From the NCBI RefSeq assembly GCF_900187505.1, contig NZ_FYDL01000009.1:151091-203685 (forward strand): a stretch of DNA of 52,595 nucleotides. The letters are read 5' to 3'. Shown here one piece after another: positions 35,789 to 45,196 of this stretch. Below the pieces are notes generated by a model, which was not told the DNA's origin, made no database searches, and saw only the letters and a list, made by a program, of their open reading frames with translations. Position 1 is the first letter of the stretch. Each line of letters opens with the position of its first letter. A program made the translations under genes and the position numbers. The stretch is from Pseudomonas sp. Irchel s3h17 (GTDB lineage Bacteria > Pseudomonadota > Gammaproteobacteria > Pseudomonadales > Pseudomonadaceae).

Positions 35789-35939
35789 TCAAATCTTGGT
35801 TACACGCGGTTCAGGCCCGCTGGTGTTGGAAGGGGATCTTGGCGACGGCTCATTGCGGGCAAGTTGCCATTAGATAAAGATTTGATGACAACGGAACTTT
35901 TTTACTTCGAATCGAAATAAATCTGCTACGCGTTGAAAA

Positions 35940-35955
35940 GCGGGCTGAAAGCCGC
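35940..35955 (-). terminator. Weak hairpin after the sigma/anti-sigma operon
   Basis: GCGGGCT-GAA-AGCCGC with one bulge, followed on the minus strand by TTTT. It is the only hairpin in the 214-bp gap between the anti-sigma gene and the porin remnant; the rest of the gap is AT-rich (35860-35935) and holds no gene. Confidence 0.35.
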
Positions 35956-36002
35956 GAGATAGAGGGGGGTACGAGGGAGGAAGCAAGAGCTTTCAGAGGA
36001 AC

Positions 36003-36245
36003 CTAGGGCTGTGTATTGTGCTTCTGGCGTTCGGCCGCCAGTCGTCCGGCCAGGTCGTCGACACCCGGTACCGGTTCTTCAGGCATGGCGCGCAAGGTCG
36101 CCTGCATCAAGCGCATTTGCCGCACGAAGCGTCGGCAATTGGGGCAAAACATCAGGTGATGGCGCACCATCAAACGCTCGCGAAAGCTCAATTGGCCATC
36201 GAGGTAATCGCTGGAGCGTGCCACCTGTTCCTTACACGTCAGCAT
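36003..36245 (-). CDS. Zinc-finger anti-sigma factor (small)
   Basis: 80 aa, cytoplasmic, no membrane helix. HHLMFCPNCRRF (His-x3-Cys-x2-Cys) with the preceding MLTCKEQVARSSDYLDGQLSF is the zf-HC2/ZAS domain that binds ECF sigma factors. The start overlaps the stop of the sigma gene by 7 bp (ATGCTGA), so translation is coupled. Without a membrane part it is a soluble, possibly redox- or metal-sensing anti-sigma factor, like RsrA. Confidence 0.82.
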   Translation of the reverse strand: MLTCKEQVARSSDYLDGQLSFRERLMVRHHLMFCPNCRRFVRQMRLMQATLRAMPEEPVPGVDDLAGRLAAERQKHNTQP

Positions 36246-36847
36246 TGGCCGGTTTCCTCAAAATGCTCAACGGTCGCGAAGACCTTCAGGCGTGCCCTGT
36301 GCAACAGCACCCGGACATTGGAGAGCGAGATCTCCAGAAGATTACAGATTTCCTCCAACTCGAGCCCTTGCCGGTCGCGCAACAGCAGAACGCTGCTCTG
36401 CAATTCAGGCAGGCTGAGCAAGGTCTTCTCCATGCACTCACGCAGTTCGTCTTCGGTGAGCAAGGCCTCGGGCGTGTCCTGGTGCCAGGCAAAGGGCGCC
36501 AGCAGCCAGTGACCGTCGGCGGCTGAAAACCGATCGTCACCGAGGGTGCCATGGGGCGACGGCAAGTCGTCCAGCAACACTTCCCGACGGTTTTGCTTGT
36601 AGCGACTTTTCGCGGCGTTCGCGGTGATGGTCAACAACCAGGTCTTGAGACTCGAACGGCCTTGAAAACCCGCCAGGTTACGCACCACCGACAGCCAGGC
36701 ATCCTGCACGACTTCATCGGCATGGCGCGCGCCGACGATGGCATACGCCACCGCCCGCATCGCACCTTGATAGGTGCCGACCAGGTCCTTGTAAGCCCTC
36801 TGCTCGCCTGCCAGCAGGCGCTCAAGCAGTTGGTTGTCGTCATTCAT
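36239..36847 (-). CDS. ECF-family RNA polymerase sigma factor
   Basis: 202 aa. Sigma region 2 (about 25-90: YAIVGARHADEVVQDAWLSVVRNLAGFQGRS) and region 4 (about 140-190: LPELQSSVLLLRDRQGLELEEICNLLEISLSNVRVLLHRAR), linked by an acidic segment. ATG 36847 overlaps the stop of the ketoacyl synthase (TGATG), and its own stop overlaps the anti-sigma gene, so all three are translationally coupled. I recall the same order in P. aeruginosa (PA3286-PA3285-PA3284). Target genes unknown; no consensus for it can be derived here. Confidence 0.88.
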   Translation of the reverse strand: MNDDNQLLERLLAGEQRAYKDLVGTYQGAMRAVAYAIVGARHADEVVQDAWLSVVRNLAGFQGRSSLKTWLLTITANAAKSRYKQNRREVLLDDLPSPHGTLGDDRFSAADGHWLLAPFAWHQDTPEALLTEDELRECMEKTLLSLPELQSSVLLLRDRQGLELEEICNLLEISLSNVRVLLHRARLKVFATVEHFEETGQC

Positions 36848-37968
36848 CAACGTTTGCGCAGAAGCACGCTGCCGATGGAGTAACCGGCGCCAAAGGAGCT
36901 GAGTACCGCCAGGGAACCCGCGGGCAAGTCGTCCTGATGCTTGTGGAAGGCAATCACGGAACCGGCCGAGCTGGTGTTGGCGTAGGTATCGAGAATCACC
37001 GGTGCTTCTTCTTCGGTGGCTTCACGGCCCAGCAGCTTCCGGACGATCAGGTGGTTCATGCTGAGGTTGGCCTGGTGCAGCCAGAAACGCTTCACGTCGC
37101 TGACGTTCAGGGTGTTCTCTTCCAGGTGGGTGGCGATCAGCTCGGCGACCATCGGGCAGACGTCACGGAACACCTTGCGGCCTTCCTGCACGAACAGCTT
37201 GTCACGGGCACCGATGCCCTCTTCCGCGGCGCGATTGAGAAAACCGAAGTTATTGCGGATGTTGTTGGAGAACTTGGTCAGCAGCTTGGTGCTGACCACG
37301 TCGAACTGGTGCGCAGAGGTGGCCAGATCGGCGCGTTCGATGATCACGGCCGTGGCGGCGTCACCGAAGATGAAGTGGCTGTCGCGGTCGCGGAAGTTCA
37401 GGTGACCGGTGCAGACTTCCGGGTTGACCATCAGGATCGCCCGGGCCTGGCCCAGCTGTACGCTGTTGGTGGCAGCCTGAATACCGAAGGTGGCCGAGGA
37501 GCAGGCCACGTTCATGTCGAACCCGAAGCCTTCGATACCCAGGGCTTCCTGGACTTCGATGGCAATGGCCGGGTAGGCGCGTTGCAGGTTGGAGCACGCA
37601 ACGATCACACCGTCGATGTCCGCCGCGGTTTTACCGGCGCGTTGCAGGGCCTGTTCGGCGGCGCCAATGGCCATCTGGCACAGCACCGACCATTCGTCGT
37701 TGGAACGCTCAGGCAGGCGGGGAGCCATGCGCGCCGGGTCAAGGATGCCTTCCTTGTCCATGACAAAGCGGCTCTTGATCCCGGAAGCCTTTTCGATAAA
37801 GGCCACGCTGGACTCGGTCAGCGCCTCGACCTCGCCGCGCGCGATGGCATCGGCGTTGTCGGCATTGAACCGGGCGACATAGGTATTGAAAGACTGCACC
37901 AGCTCTTCGTTGGAGATGCTGTTGGCCGGGGTGTACAGGCCGGTGCCGCTGATGACGACATTATGCAT
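36847..37968 (-). CDS. Beta-ketoacyl-ACP synthase III-like protein (FabH2 type)
   Basis: 373 aa thiolase-fold condensing enzyme. Catalytic triad visible: Cys156 (MNVACSSATFG), His in FWLHQANLSMNHLI, Asn in TYANTSSAGS. It resembles P. aeruginosa PA3286, which condenses octanoyl-CoA with malonyl-ACP and so shunts beta-oxidation products into fatty acid synthesis; that function is inferred. Start 37968 (MHNVVISG) has AGAGAAA upstream; the longer frame from 38022 has no site. First gene of the operon with sigma and anti-sigma genes, which ties an unknown signal to fatty acid supply. Confidence 0.85.
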   Translation of the reverse strand: MHNVVISGTGLYTPANSISNEELVQSFNTYVARFNADNADAIARGEVEALTESSVAFIEKASGIKSRFVMDKEGILDPARMAPRLPERSNDEWSVLCQMAIGAAEQALQRAGKTAADIDGVIVACSNLQRAYPAIAIEVQEALGIEGFGFDMNVACSSATFGIQAATNSVQLGQARAILMVNPEVCTGHLNFRDRDSHFIFGDAATAVIIERADLATSAHQFDVVSTKLLTKFSNNIRNNFGFLNRAAEEGIGARDKLFVQEGRKVFRDVCPMVAELIATHLEENTLNVSDVKRFWLHQANLSMNHLIVRKLLGREATEEEAPVILDTYANTSSAGSVIAFHKHQDDLPAGSLAVLSSFGAGYSIGSVLLRKR

Positions 37969-38287
37969 GGTCGTTTCTCTAATCTGGTCAGGCAGAAAGC
38001 GTTGGCACCGACGTACCAACACATAAAGGGTCTTATCCCGTCAGCGGGAATCAACCTGGCGTCGCTTTATTCCGATCCACCCTTGCCGTCGAAGGCTCAA
38101 AACCGCGGGGCCGGCGTTTATAGGCGCGAAGTTTGCCATAAACGCTGAGATTTGACCGCTTTTGCATGAGCAACGGCATAGTCGCTCCCACGGAGCACCC
38201 CTTTCCTCGTAGCAAGCTCGCTCGCCACGGGGCAGGTGTTCGATACGTTTATCGAGCGATGTCATCGAGACGGTATCTCCCACAGGG
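37969..38287. other. Intergenic region between the FabH-like gene and hrpA, with half a REP
   Basis: 319 bp. One REP arm, GCAAGCTCGCTCGCCAC, stands at 38212-38228 without its partner; what lies at its left (GTCGCTCCCACGGAGC at 38181) is only loosely similar. The promoter of the FabH-sigma operon should lie in 37970-38170, but no clear motif is seen. No gene. Confidence 0.6.
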
Positions 38288-41200
38288 TCAAGGTTCGACC
38301 TGACTCCATTGCTTGCTCAGACGCTTGTCGGAGATCGGTACTTTGGTCCCCAACTGCTGGGCAAACAGCGAAACGCGGTATTCCTCCAGCCACCAGCGGT
38401 ACAGCTCAAGTGCGGGATCGCGCTTGCCTTCCTGGGCGTGTTTGCTGGCGCGGGCCTGGTATTGCGCCCAGAGTCCGCTCAGTTCGCCACTCCAGACCCG
38501 ATCCTTTTGCACCTGCGCGCCGAGTTTCTCGAAGCGCTGCTCGATCGCCTTGAGGTAGCGCGGCAACTCCTTGAGCCACGGCATCGGGGTTTCACGGACA
38601 AAGCCCGGGTACACCAGATGACTCAACTGCTGCTTGATATCGTTCAAGGCCACGGCCTGGGCCAGGTCGATCTTGCCCTTGAAGCGCTTCTGCAGCGCGT
38701 GCCAGTGCTTGAGAATCTCCAGCGTCAATCGGGCCAGGCGCTCGGCATGTTCGGTCCAGGCGCCTCGCTTGCGTTCGGCCAGCGAGGCCAAGCCGGCGCC
38801 GTCCCGGGGCAGACTGGCTTCGCCGTCAAGAATGCAACTGTCCAGGCTCGCCAGCAGGATGTCCTCCACCAGACTGTCGATGCGCCCCAGTTCGCGGTAC
38901 ATCAACCCCAGTTCGGTGAGCCCCGGCAGTTTGCCGCGCAGGAACTTCGCCGGTTCGGCCAACTGCTGCATGAGCAGGCGTTGCAAGGCGCGACGATGCT
39001 GGAATTCGGCTTCGGCCGGGGTGGAGAAACGCCCTTCCTTGACCGTGCCCGCCTCCTCCACCAGCGCCGGATAGACCGTCATCGACAGCCCGGCGATCTT
39101 CTGTTGGGTTTTCTCGGCCACGGCGGCAAAGACTTTCGCCTCCACCGGCTGCTGGCTTTTCGCGGTTTGCGGCACGGCCAACGCCGCCTGGCTGGCCTCG
39201 GCGAAACGCGCCGTCAGCTCGGCCAGGTCGCGGCCCTCGCCGAGGAACTTGCCCTGGCCATCGACGATTTCCAGGTTCATCCGCAAGTGGCTTTCCACCT
39301 GCAGCGCCGCTTCGGCCCAGGCTTCATCGCTGACCCGCGCACCGGTCATGCGCAACAGCTCACGACCCAGTGCTTGCGGCAACGAGCCCTCGGCGAAGGT
39401 GATGCGTTGCAACGCGGCCTTGATGAAGTCGGGCACCGGCACAAAGTTCTTGCGCAAGGCCTTGGGCAGGTTGCGCACCAGGGCGATGCACTTGGCCTCG
39501 ATCACCCCCGGCACCAGCCACTCCAGGCGCTCCGGCGGCAGCATCGGCAGTAACGGTGCCGGCACCCGCAGGGTCACGCCATCACGCGGGTGGTTGGGCT
39601 CGAAGTGATAACTCAACGGCAGCGTCAGGTCCCCCAGGGCCAGGGTGTCCGGATAATGCGCGGCGGTGATTTCGTTGGCTTCGCGGGCCAGCACGTCCTC
39701 TTCACGCATGATCAGCAGCTGCGGGTCTTTCTGGCTGTTGACCCGATACCAGCTGTCGAAGGTCGCGGTCTGATGAATCTCGGCGGGCAGGCGCGCCTCG
39801 TAGAAGGCGAACAAGGTTTCTTCGTCCGCCAGAATGTCGCGGCGTCGGGCCTTGGCTTCCAGCTCATCGAGCTGTTCGAGCAGTTGCGCATTGGCCGACA
39901 GGCACTTGGCCCGGGACTGGATTTCACCACGCACCAGGGCTTCGCGGATAAACAGCTCGCGGGAAACCCCAGGGTCGATCGGCCCGTAGTGCACCGGCCG
40001 GCGACCGACGATGATCAGCCCGAACAAGGTGATCTGTTCGTAAGCCACCACTTGTCCGCGCTTCTTCTCCCAATGGGGTTCGAAGTGATTTTTCTTGATC
40101 AGGTGCCCGGCCAGGGGTTCGATCCAGTCGGCATCGATCTTGGCGACCATGCGCGCATAGAGCTTGGTGGTCTCCACCAGTTCGGCGGTCATCAACCATT
40201 GCGGGCGCTTCTTGCCCAACCCCGAGGACGGGTGAATCCAGAAGCGTCGCTGACGCGCACCGAGATAATCGCCCTCGTCAGTCTTTTGCCCGATCTGGCT
40301 GAGCAAGCCGGACAACACAGCCTTGTGCAACTTCGGGTAATCCGCCGGCTCTCTATTGAGGGACAGCTGCATGTCGCGGCAGATCAGGCTCAACTGCCGA
40401 TGGGAGTCGCGCCACTCGCGCAAGCGCAGGTAGTTCAGGAAATTCTTGCGGCACCAGTTGCGCAACGGACTGGCCGTCAGGGCCTGGCGCTGCTCTTCAA
40501 AACCACGCCACAGATTGACCAGCCCGGCAAAGTCCGAGTCCACATCCTTCCATTGCGCGTGGGCCTGGTCGGCGGCCTGTTGCCGCTCCGGTGGCCGCTC
40601 GCGCGGGTCCTGGATCGACATGGCGCTGGCGACGATCAGCACTTCCTGCAAGCTGCCGAGCTTGGCGGCTTCCAGCAGCATGCGGCCCATGCGCGGGTCC
40701 ACCGGCAAGCGCGCCAGCTGACGGCCCAACGGGGTCAACTGACTGTTGCGGTCCACCGCCGAGAGTTCTTGCAGCAGGTTGAAACCGTCGCTGATGGCCT
40801 TGCCATCCGGCGGCTCGATAAACGGGAAATCGGTGATCTCGCCCAGGCGCAGATGGAGCATCTGCAAAATCACCGCCGCGAGGTTGGTGCGCAGGATTTC
40901 CGGGTCGGTAAATTCCGGCCGGCCGATAAAGTCCTCTTCGCTGTACAGGCGCACGCAAATGCCCGGCTCGACCCGCCCGCAGCGACCCTTGCGCTGGTTG
41001 GCGCTGGCCTGGGAAATGGCCTCGATCGGCAAGCGCTGAACCTTGGCGCGGTAGCTGTAGCGGCTGATGCGCGCCGTACCGCTGTCGATCACGTAGCGAA
41101 TGCCCGGCACGGTCAGCGAGGTTTCCGCGACGTTGGTCGCCAGGATCACGCGACGGCCCGGATGGGACTGGAAGATTCGCTGCTGCTCGGCCGGCGACAG

Positions 41201-42199
41201 CCGTGCATAGAGCGGCAGAATCTCGGTGTGCTTGAGCTGGGCCTTGCGCAGCATGTCGGCGGCGTCACGAATCTCGCGCTCGCCCGGCAGGAACACCAGC
41301 ACATCGCCCGGGCTGCGGCGTTCGCTGCGCTCATGGGCGGCGATTTCGTCGAGGGTGGCGAGGATCGCCTGATCCACGGTCAGGTCGTCCTCGACCCGGT
41401 TGCCCTCTTCGTCCTGCTCCAGCGTCAACGGTCGGTACCAGGTGTCTACCGGGAAGGTGCGGCCGGAGACCTCGACAATCGGTGCATCGTCGAAGTGCTT
41501 GGAGAAGCGCTCCAGGTCGATGGTTGCCGAGGTGATGATGACTTTCAGGTCCGGGCGACGGGGCAGCAGGGTTTTCAGGTAACCGAGCAAAAAGTCGATA
41601 TTCAGGCTGCGTTCGTGGGCTTCGTCGACGATGATCGTGTCGTAGCGTTCGAGGTAGCGGTCGTTCTGGGTTTCCGCCAGCAGGATGCCGTCGGTCATCA
41701 GCTTGATCAGGGTGTTGGCATCGCTCTGGTCCTCGAATCGCACCTGATAACCGACCAGGGCGCCAAGCGGCGTGGCCAGTTCTTCGGCCACCCGGCTGGC
41801 GACGCTGCGGGCAGCGATCCGGCGCGGCTGGGTATGACCGATCAGGCCGTGCTGGCCACGCCCGATTTCCAGGCAGATCTTCGGCAACTGGGTGGTCTTG
41901 CCCGAGCCGGTTTCACCGGCAATGATCAGCACCTGATGCTGTTGCAGTGCCGCCTTGATTTCATCGCGCTTGGCGGCAATCGGCAGGCTGTCGTCGTAAC
42001 GAATCACCGGCAGGCTGGCACGTCGCGCCAGCACCTGGTCGCAGGACGCCTGCATGCGCGTCACCCACTGGGCCAGCTTGGCTTCATCGGGTTTCTTGCG
42101 CAGCTCGAGCAACTGCCGCCGCAGCCGGTGACGGTCGGCGAGCATGGCGTGATCGAGGTTTTTCAGCAGTTTGTCGATGGAGGGCGATTCGTCAGTCAT
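38288..42199 (-). CDS. hrpA: ATP-dependent RNA helicase HrpA
   Basis: DEAH-box helicase of 1303 aa, full length for the family. Walker A GETGSGKTTQ (about 95-104), DEAHERSLN, SATIDLERF, NVAETSLTVPGIRYVID, QRKGRCGRVEPG, then the HA2/OB-fold region and the long HrpA-specific C-terminal DUF3418 part (RLNMNLEIVDGQGKFLGEGRD region). In E. coli HrpA resolves stalled ribosomes/mRNA processing. ATG 42199 has only a weak ribosome site. Convergent with nothing; upstream is a REP of the second family. Confidence 0.95.
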   Translation of the reverse strand: MTDESPSIDKLLKNLDHAMLADRHRLRRQLLELRKKPDEAKLAQWVTRMQASCDQVLARRASLPVIRYDDSLPIAAKRDEIKAALQQHQVLIIAGETGSGKTTQLPKICLEIGRGQHGLIGHTQPRRIAARSVASRVAEELATPLGALVGYQVRFEDQSDANTLIKLMTDGILLAETQNDRYLERYDTIIVDEAHERSLNIDFLLGYLKTLLPRRPDLKVIITSATIDLERFSKHFDDAPIVEVSGRTFPVDTWYRPLTLEQDEEGNRVEDDLTVDQAILATLDEIAAHERSERRSPGDVLVFLPGEREIRDAADMLRKAQLKHTEILPLYARLSPAEQQRIFQSHPGRRVILATNVAETSLTVPGIRYVIDSGTARISRYSYRAKVQRLPIEAISQASANQRKGRCGRVEPGICVRLYSEEDFIGRPEFTDPEILRTNLAAVILQMLHLRLGEITDFPFIEPPDGKAISDGFNLLQELSAVDRNSQLTPLGRQLARLPVDPRMGRMLLEAAKLGSLQEVLIVASAMSIQDPRERPPERQQAADQAHAQWKDVDSDFAGLVNLWRGFEEQRQALTASPLRNWCRKNFLNYLRLREWRDSHRQLSLICRDMQLSLNREPADYPKLHKAVLSGLLSQIGQKTDEGDYLGARQRRFWIHPSSGLGKKRPQWLMTAELVETTKLYARMVAKIDADWIEPLAGHLIKKNHFEPHWEKKRGQVVAYEQITLFGLIIVGRRPVHYGPIDPGVSRELFIREALVRGEIQSRAKCLSANAQLLEQLDELEAKARRRDILADEETLFAFYEARLPAEIHQTATFDSWYRVNSQKDPQLLIMREEDVLAREANEITAAHYPDTLALGDLTLPLSYHFEPNHPRDGVTLRVPAPLLPMLPPERLEWLVPGVIEAKCIALVRNLPKALRKNFVPVPDFIKAALQRITFAEGSLPQALGRELLRMTGARVSDEAWAEAALQVESHLRMNLEIVDGQGKFLGEGRDLAELTARFAEASQAALAVPQTAKSQQPVEAKVFAAVAEKTQQKIAGLSMTVYPALVEEAGTVKEGRFSTPAEAEFQHRRALQRLLMQQLAEPAKFLRGKLPGLTELGLMYRELGRIDSLVEDILLASLDSCILDGEASLPRDGAGLASLAERKRGAWTEHAERLARLTLEILKHWHALQKRFKGKIDLAQAVALNDIKQQLSHLVYPGFVRETPMPWLKELPRYLKAIEQRFEKLGAQVQKDRVWSGELSGLWAQYQARASKHAQEGKRDPALELYRWWLEEYRVSLFAQQLGTKVPISDKRLSKQWSQVEP

Positions 42200-42298
42200 C
42201 AGGTACGCAATGGTCGTCTAGTGGCGCAGGGGGGCGATTGTCGCAGATTTGGCGGCATAAATAATGGTGCGGTGCATGACTCCACCGTGTGTAGCCCT

Positions 42299-42362
42299 TT
42301 CGCGGGCAAGCCCGCTCCCACAGGGATCGCGCAGAACCAGTGGGAGCGGGCTTGCCCGCGAA
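42299..42362. repeat. REP pair of a second family (GCGGGCAAGCCCGCTCCCA)
   Basis: Two 22-bp arms, 42299-42320 and 42341-42362, are perfect inverse copies separated by 20 bp. The core GCGGGCAAGCCCGCTCCCA is unlike the GTGGCGAG family elsewhere in the window. It sits between the divergent-looking ends of aceK (stop side) and hrpA (start side). Confidence 0.88.
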
Positions 42363-42376
42363 GGCGTCAGTAGGCG

Positions 42377-44098
42377 CTACTCGTTATCCAGGCCTTTGCG
42401 CCGATACGGAAACACGTCGATCACCTTGCCGGCGCAAATCGCCTCTTGCAGGCTTTTCCAGTAGTCGGCGTTGTACAGCTCACCGTGCAACTGGTTGAAC
42501 AGCCGGCGCTGGCCGGCATCGGCAAACAGGAACGGCGGGAACTCCTCCGGGAACACGTCCAGCGGGCCGATGGAATACCAGGGCTCGGAGGCCATTTCGT
42601 CTTCCGGGGTGCGCGGTTGCGGAATGTGGCGGAAGTTGGCTTCGGTGAGAAAGCAGATCTCGTCGTAGTCATAAAACACCACGCGCCCGTGACGGGTGAC
42701 GCCAAAGTTCTTCAACAGCATGTCGCCGGGGAAGATATTGGCCGCCGCCAACTGTTTGATCGCCAGCCCGTAGTCCTCCAGCGCCTCGCGCACCTGGGCG
42801 GGGTTGGCGTTCTCCAGGTACAGGTTCAGCGGGGTCATCCGGCGCTCGGTCCAGCAGTGACGGATCAACACCGTATCGCCCTCCACTTGCACCGTGGAGG
42901 CGGCGACTTCCAGCAATTCGGCCAGGCACGCCGGGTCAAACTTGCTCAACGGAAAGCGGAAGTCGGCGAACTCCTGGGTATCGGCCATGCGCCCGACCCG
43001 GTCGACACTTTTCACCAGCCGGTACTTCTCGATGACCGTCGCACGATCGACGTTCTTCGACGGCGAGAAGCGGTCCTTGATGATCTTGAACACGGTGTTG
43101 AACCCCGGCAGGGTAAACACGCTCATGACCATGCCACGCACACCCGGCGCCATGATGAACGGGTCATCGGTGTTGGCCAGGTGGTTGATCAGCGCCCGGT
43201 AGAACTCCGACTTGCCGTGCTTGTAGAAGCCGATCGAGGTGTACAGCTCGGCGATGTGCTTACCCGGCAGGATGCGCCTGAGGAAGCCGATGAACTCCGC
43301 CGGCACCGGCACATCGACCATGAAATACGAGCGGGTGAACGAGAAAATGATCGACACGTCGGCTTCATCGGTGATCAGTGCGTCGATCTGAATGCCACGC
43401 CCCTCGCGATGCAGAAACGGAATCACCAGCGGCCATTGCTCGTCCGCGGTAAAGATGCGCCCCACCAGGTAGGCGCCCTTGTTGCGATAGAGCACCGAAG
43501 AAAACAGCTCGACGCTCAACTCCGGGTCCTTGCACACCCAATCGGGCAGGTTCTCGCGCAGTTGCGATTCGAGCCGGCGCAGGTCACCCGCGAGATCGGC
43601 ATAGTCCTCGCTGAAGCGGTAGTCGGCAAAGATACTCGCCAGCATCCCCGTCAACTGGCCGTGGGGCTTGTAGGTGCGGGTTTGTGCGGCACGGGCCCGA
43701 CGCAGGCTCGGCCGGGTGGTGTGGATGAACATGCTGCCGTCGCTGATCAGGTCGTGGCTGAACAGCCCGCAGAAGGTCGAGTTGTACCAGGTCTCGGACA
43801 ACTCATCGTCGAAACGCAGGTCGATCAGGCTGATATAGGCACTTTTGACCAATGGCCAACTGCTGACATCCAGCAGCGTCTCGGCGACAAAGGCGGCGTG
43901 CAGGCGGCCCACGACTTCGCCGACCTTCTCTTCGTAGAGGTTGATCCGCGCCGCCGACGCTACCTGCGCCTCTTGCCACTGCGCCTGTTCGAAGCGGGCC
44001 CGGGCGCCATCGGTGATCTGGCGGAAATGCTCGCGATAATCATCGAAACCGTCGAGGATCATCTGGGCGATATCGGCGGCGGGCCATGGCTGCGGCAT
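42377..44098 (-). CDS. aceK: Isocitrate dehydrogenase kinase/phosphatase
   Basis: Bifunctional enzyme of 573 aa that inactivates isocitrate dehydrogenase by phosphorylation and reverses it, sending carbon to the glyoxylate shunt. Typical AceK length. Kinase-like residues: the ATP/metal region [56 protein letters not shown] (in two stretches, with D..LKNFG and DYDE). AGAGG precedes ATG 44098. Not linked to aceA/aceB, as usual in Pseudomonas. Divergent from an EamA gene. Confidence 0.95.
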   Translation of the reverse strand: MPQPWPAADIAQMILDGFDDYREHFRQITDGARARFEQAQWQEAQVASAARINLYEEKVGEVVGRLHAAFVAETLLDVSSWPLVKSAYISLIDLRFDDELSETWYNSTFCGLFSHDLISDGSMFIHTTRPSLRRARAAQTRTYKPHGQLTGMLASIFADYRFSEDYADLAGDLRRLESQLRENLPDWVCKDPELSVELFSSVLYRNKGAYLVGRIFTADEQWPLVIPFLHREGRGIQIDALITDEADVSIIFSFTRSYFMVDVPVPAEFIGFLRRILPGKHIAELYTSIGFYKHGKSEFYRALINHLANTDDPFIMAPGVRGMVMSVFTLPGFNTVFKIIKDRFSPSKNVDRATVIEKYRLVKSVDRVGRMADTQEFADFRFPLSKFDPACLAELLEVAASTVQVEGDTVLIRHCWTERRMTPLNLYLENANPAQVREALEDYGLAIKQLAAANIFPGDMLLKNFGVTRHGRVVFYDYDEICFLTEANFRHIPQPRTPEDEMASEPWYSIGPLDVFPEEFPPFLFADAGQRRLFNQLHGELYNADYWKSLQEAICAGKVIDVFPYRRKGLDNE

Positions 44099-44227
44099 GT
44101 GGAGACCTCTGCGGGGTGGTTCTTATCGTTGGAGGCTGAGCTTAGAGGTCAATTGTCAGGCAACGCAACCATTGCCTTGGCCCCGTGCGGCAGCGACACT
44201 TGCGCCCCGATAAGGAAGGAACGAGCC

Positions 44228-45130
44228 GTGAACCCCGTCGATATTCTGCGTTTGTTGTCACTTGCCGCCATTTGGGGAGCGAGCTTTCTGTTCATGCGCA
44301 TCATTGCCCCAGAGATTGGCACAATCCCCACTGCCTTTTTCCGGGTGTCCATCGCCGCCACCGGCTTGCTGGTGATCCTGGCGCTGATGCGCGTCAGCTG
44401 GGACTTTCGCGGCAAGTTCAAAACGGTGCTGTTGCTCGGGGTGATCAACTCCGGGATTCCGGCGACCCTGTACTCGGTGGCCGCCCAAGTGCTGCCAGCG
44501 GGTTACTCGGCGATCTTCAATGCCACCACCCCGCTGATGGGCGTATTGATCGGCGGGCTGTTCTTCAGCGAAAAACTCAGTCTGTCGAAGCTTGCGGGCG
44601 TCGCCCTCGGCCTGCTGGGTGTCGCCGTACTGACCCGCGCCGGTCCCATGGCCTTTGATATGGAACTGTTACTGGGCGCCCTCGCCTGCCTGCTGGCAAC
44701 CACCTGCTACGGCTTCGCCGGGTTCCTGGCGCGACGCTGGCTCGACCATCAAGGCGGCCTCGACAGTCGGCTCTCGGCACTGGGCAGCATGCTCGGCGCC
44801 ACCCTGTTCCTGCTTCCCCTGTTCGGCTACAGCGTGATCAGTCAGCCACCCGTGAGCTGGGGCGGCTGGAACGTCTGGTTGTCATTGCTGGGGCTGGGCC
44901 TGGGGTGCACCGCGCTGGCCTACATCCTGTACTTCCGCCTGCTCACCTCGATCGGCCCGATCAAATCCATGACCGTGACCTTCATGATCCCGCCATTCGG
45001 GGTGTTGTGGGGGGCGTTGTTTCTCGATGAGCCATTGTCGATGGCTCATATATATGGCGGTGTATTGATTGCGGCGGCGCTGTGGTTGGTGCTCAAGCCC
45101 GTGGCGGCCAAAGCCTCCAGGCAGGCCTGA
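44228..45130 (+). CDS. DMT-superfamily (EamA) transporter
   Basis: 300 aa, ten hydrophobic segments (LLSLAAIWGASFLFMRIIAP; GLLGVAVLTRAG; PPFGVLWGALFLDEP). GTG 44228 follows AAGGAAGGAACG and is the only well-placed start; the frame is open for 1.8 kb further upstream but that is the aceK antisense. The motif WGASFLFMRI is shared with drug/metabolite exporters of the RhaT/EamA group. Substrate unknown. Confidence 0.82.
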   Translation: MNPVDILRLLSLAAIWGASFLFMRIIAPEIGTIPTAFFRVSIAATGLLVILALMRVSWDFRGKFKTVLLLGVINSGIPATLYSVAAQVLPAGYSAIFNATTPLMGVLIGGLFFSEKLSLSKLAGVALGLLGVAVLTRAGPMAFDMELLLGALACLLATTCYGFAGFLARRWLDHQGGLDSRLSALGSMLGATLFLLPLFGYSVISQPPVSWGGWNVWLSLLGLGLGCTALAYILYFRLLTSIGPIKSMTVTFMIPPFGVLWGALFLDEPLSMAHIYGGVLIAAALWLVLKPVAAKASRQA

Positions 45131-45196
45131 CAACCCTCCGGGCTGGCGGCGCATCGACACGCTCAATGCGCTTGCCCGGACGGCCAGCGCTTCAGC

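Noticed and set aside
35760..36002. PhoB box upstream of the porin remnant
   Set aside because: No pair of CTGTCAT-like repeats with 11-bp period was found; the promoter region may have been removed with the 5' end.
39590..42373. A 927-codon open frame on the plus strand opposite hrpA
   Set aside because: It is the antisense shadow of a GC-rich conserved gene: low-complexity Gly/Gln/His/Arg composition and no domain. The same holds for 4031-5320 (minus), 42446-44227 (plus) and 5459-6571 (minus).
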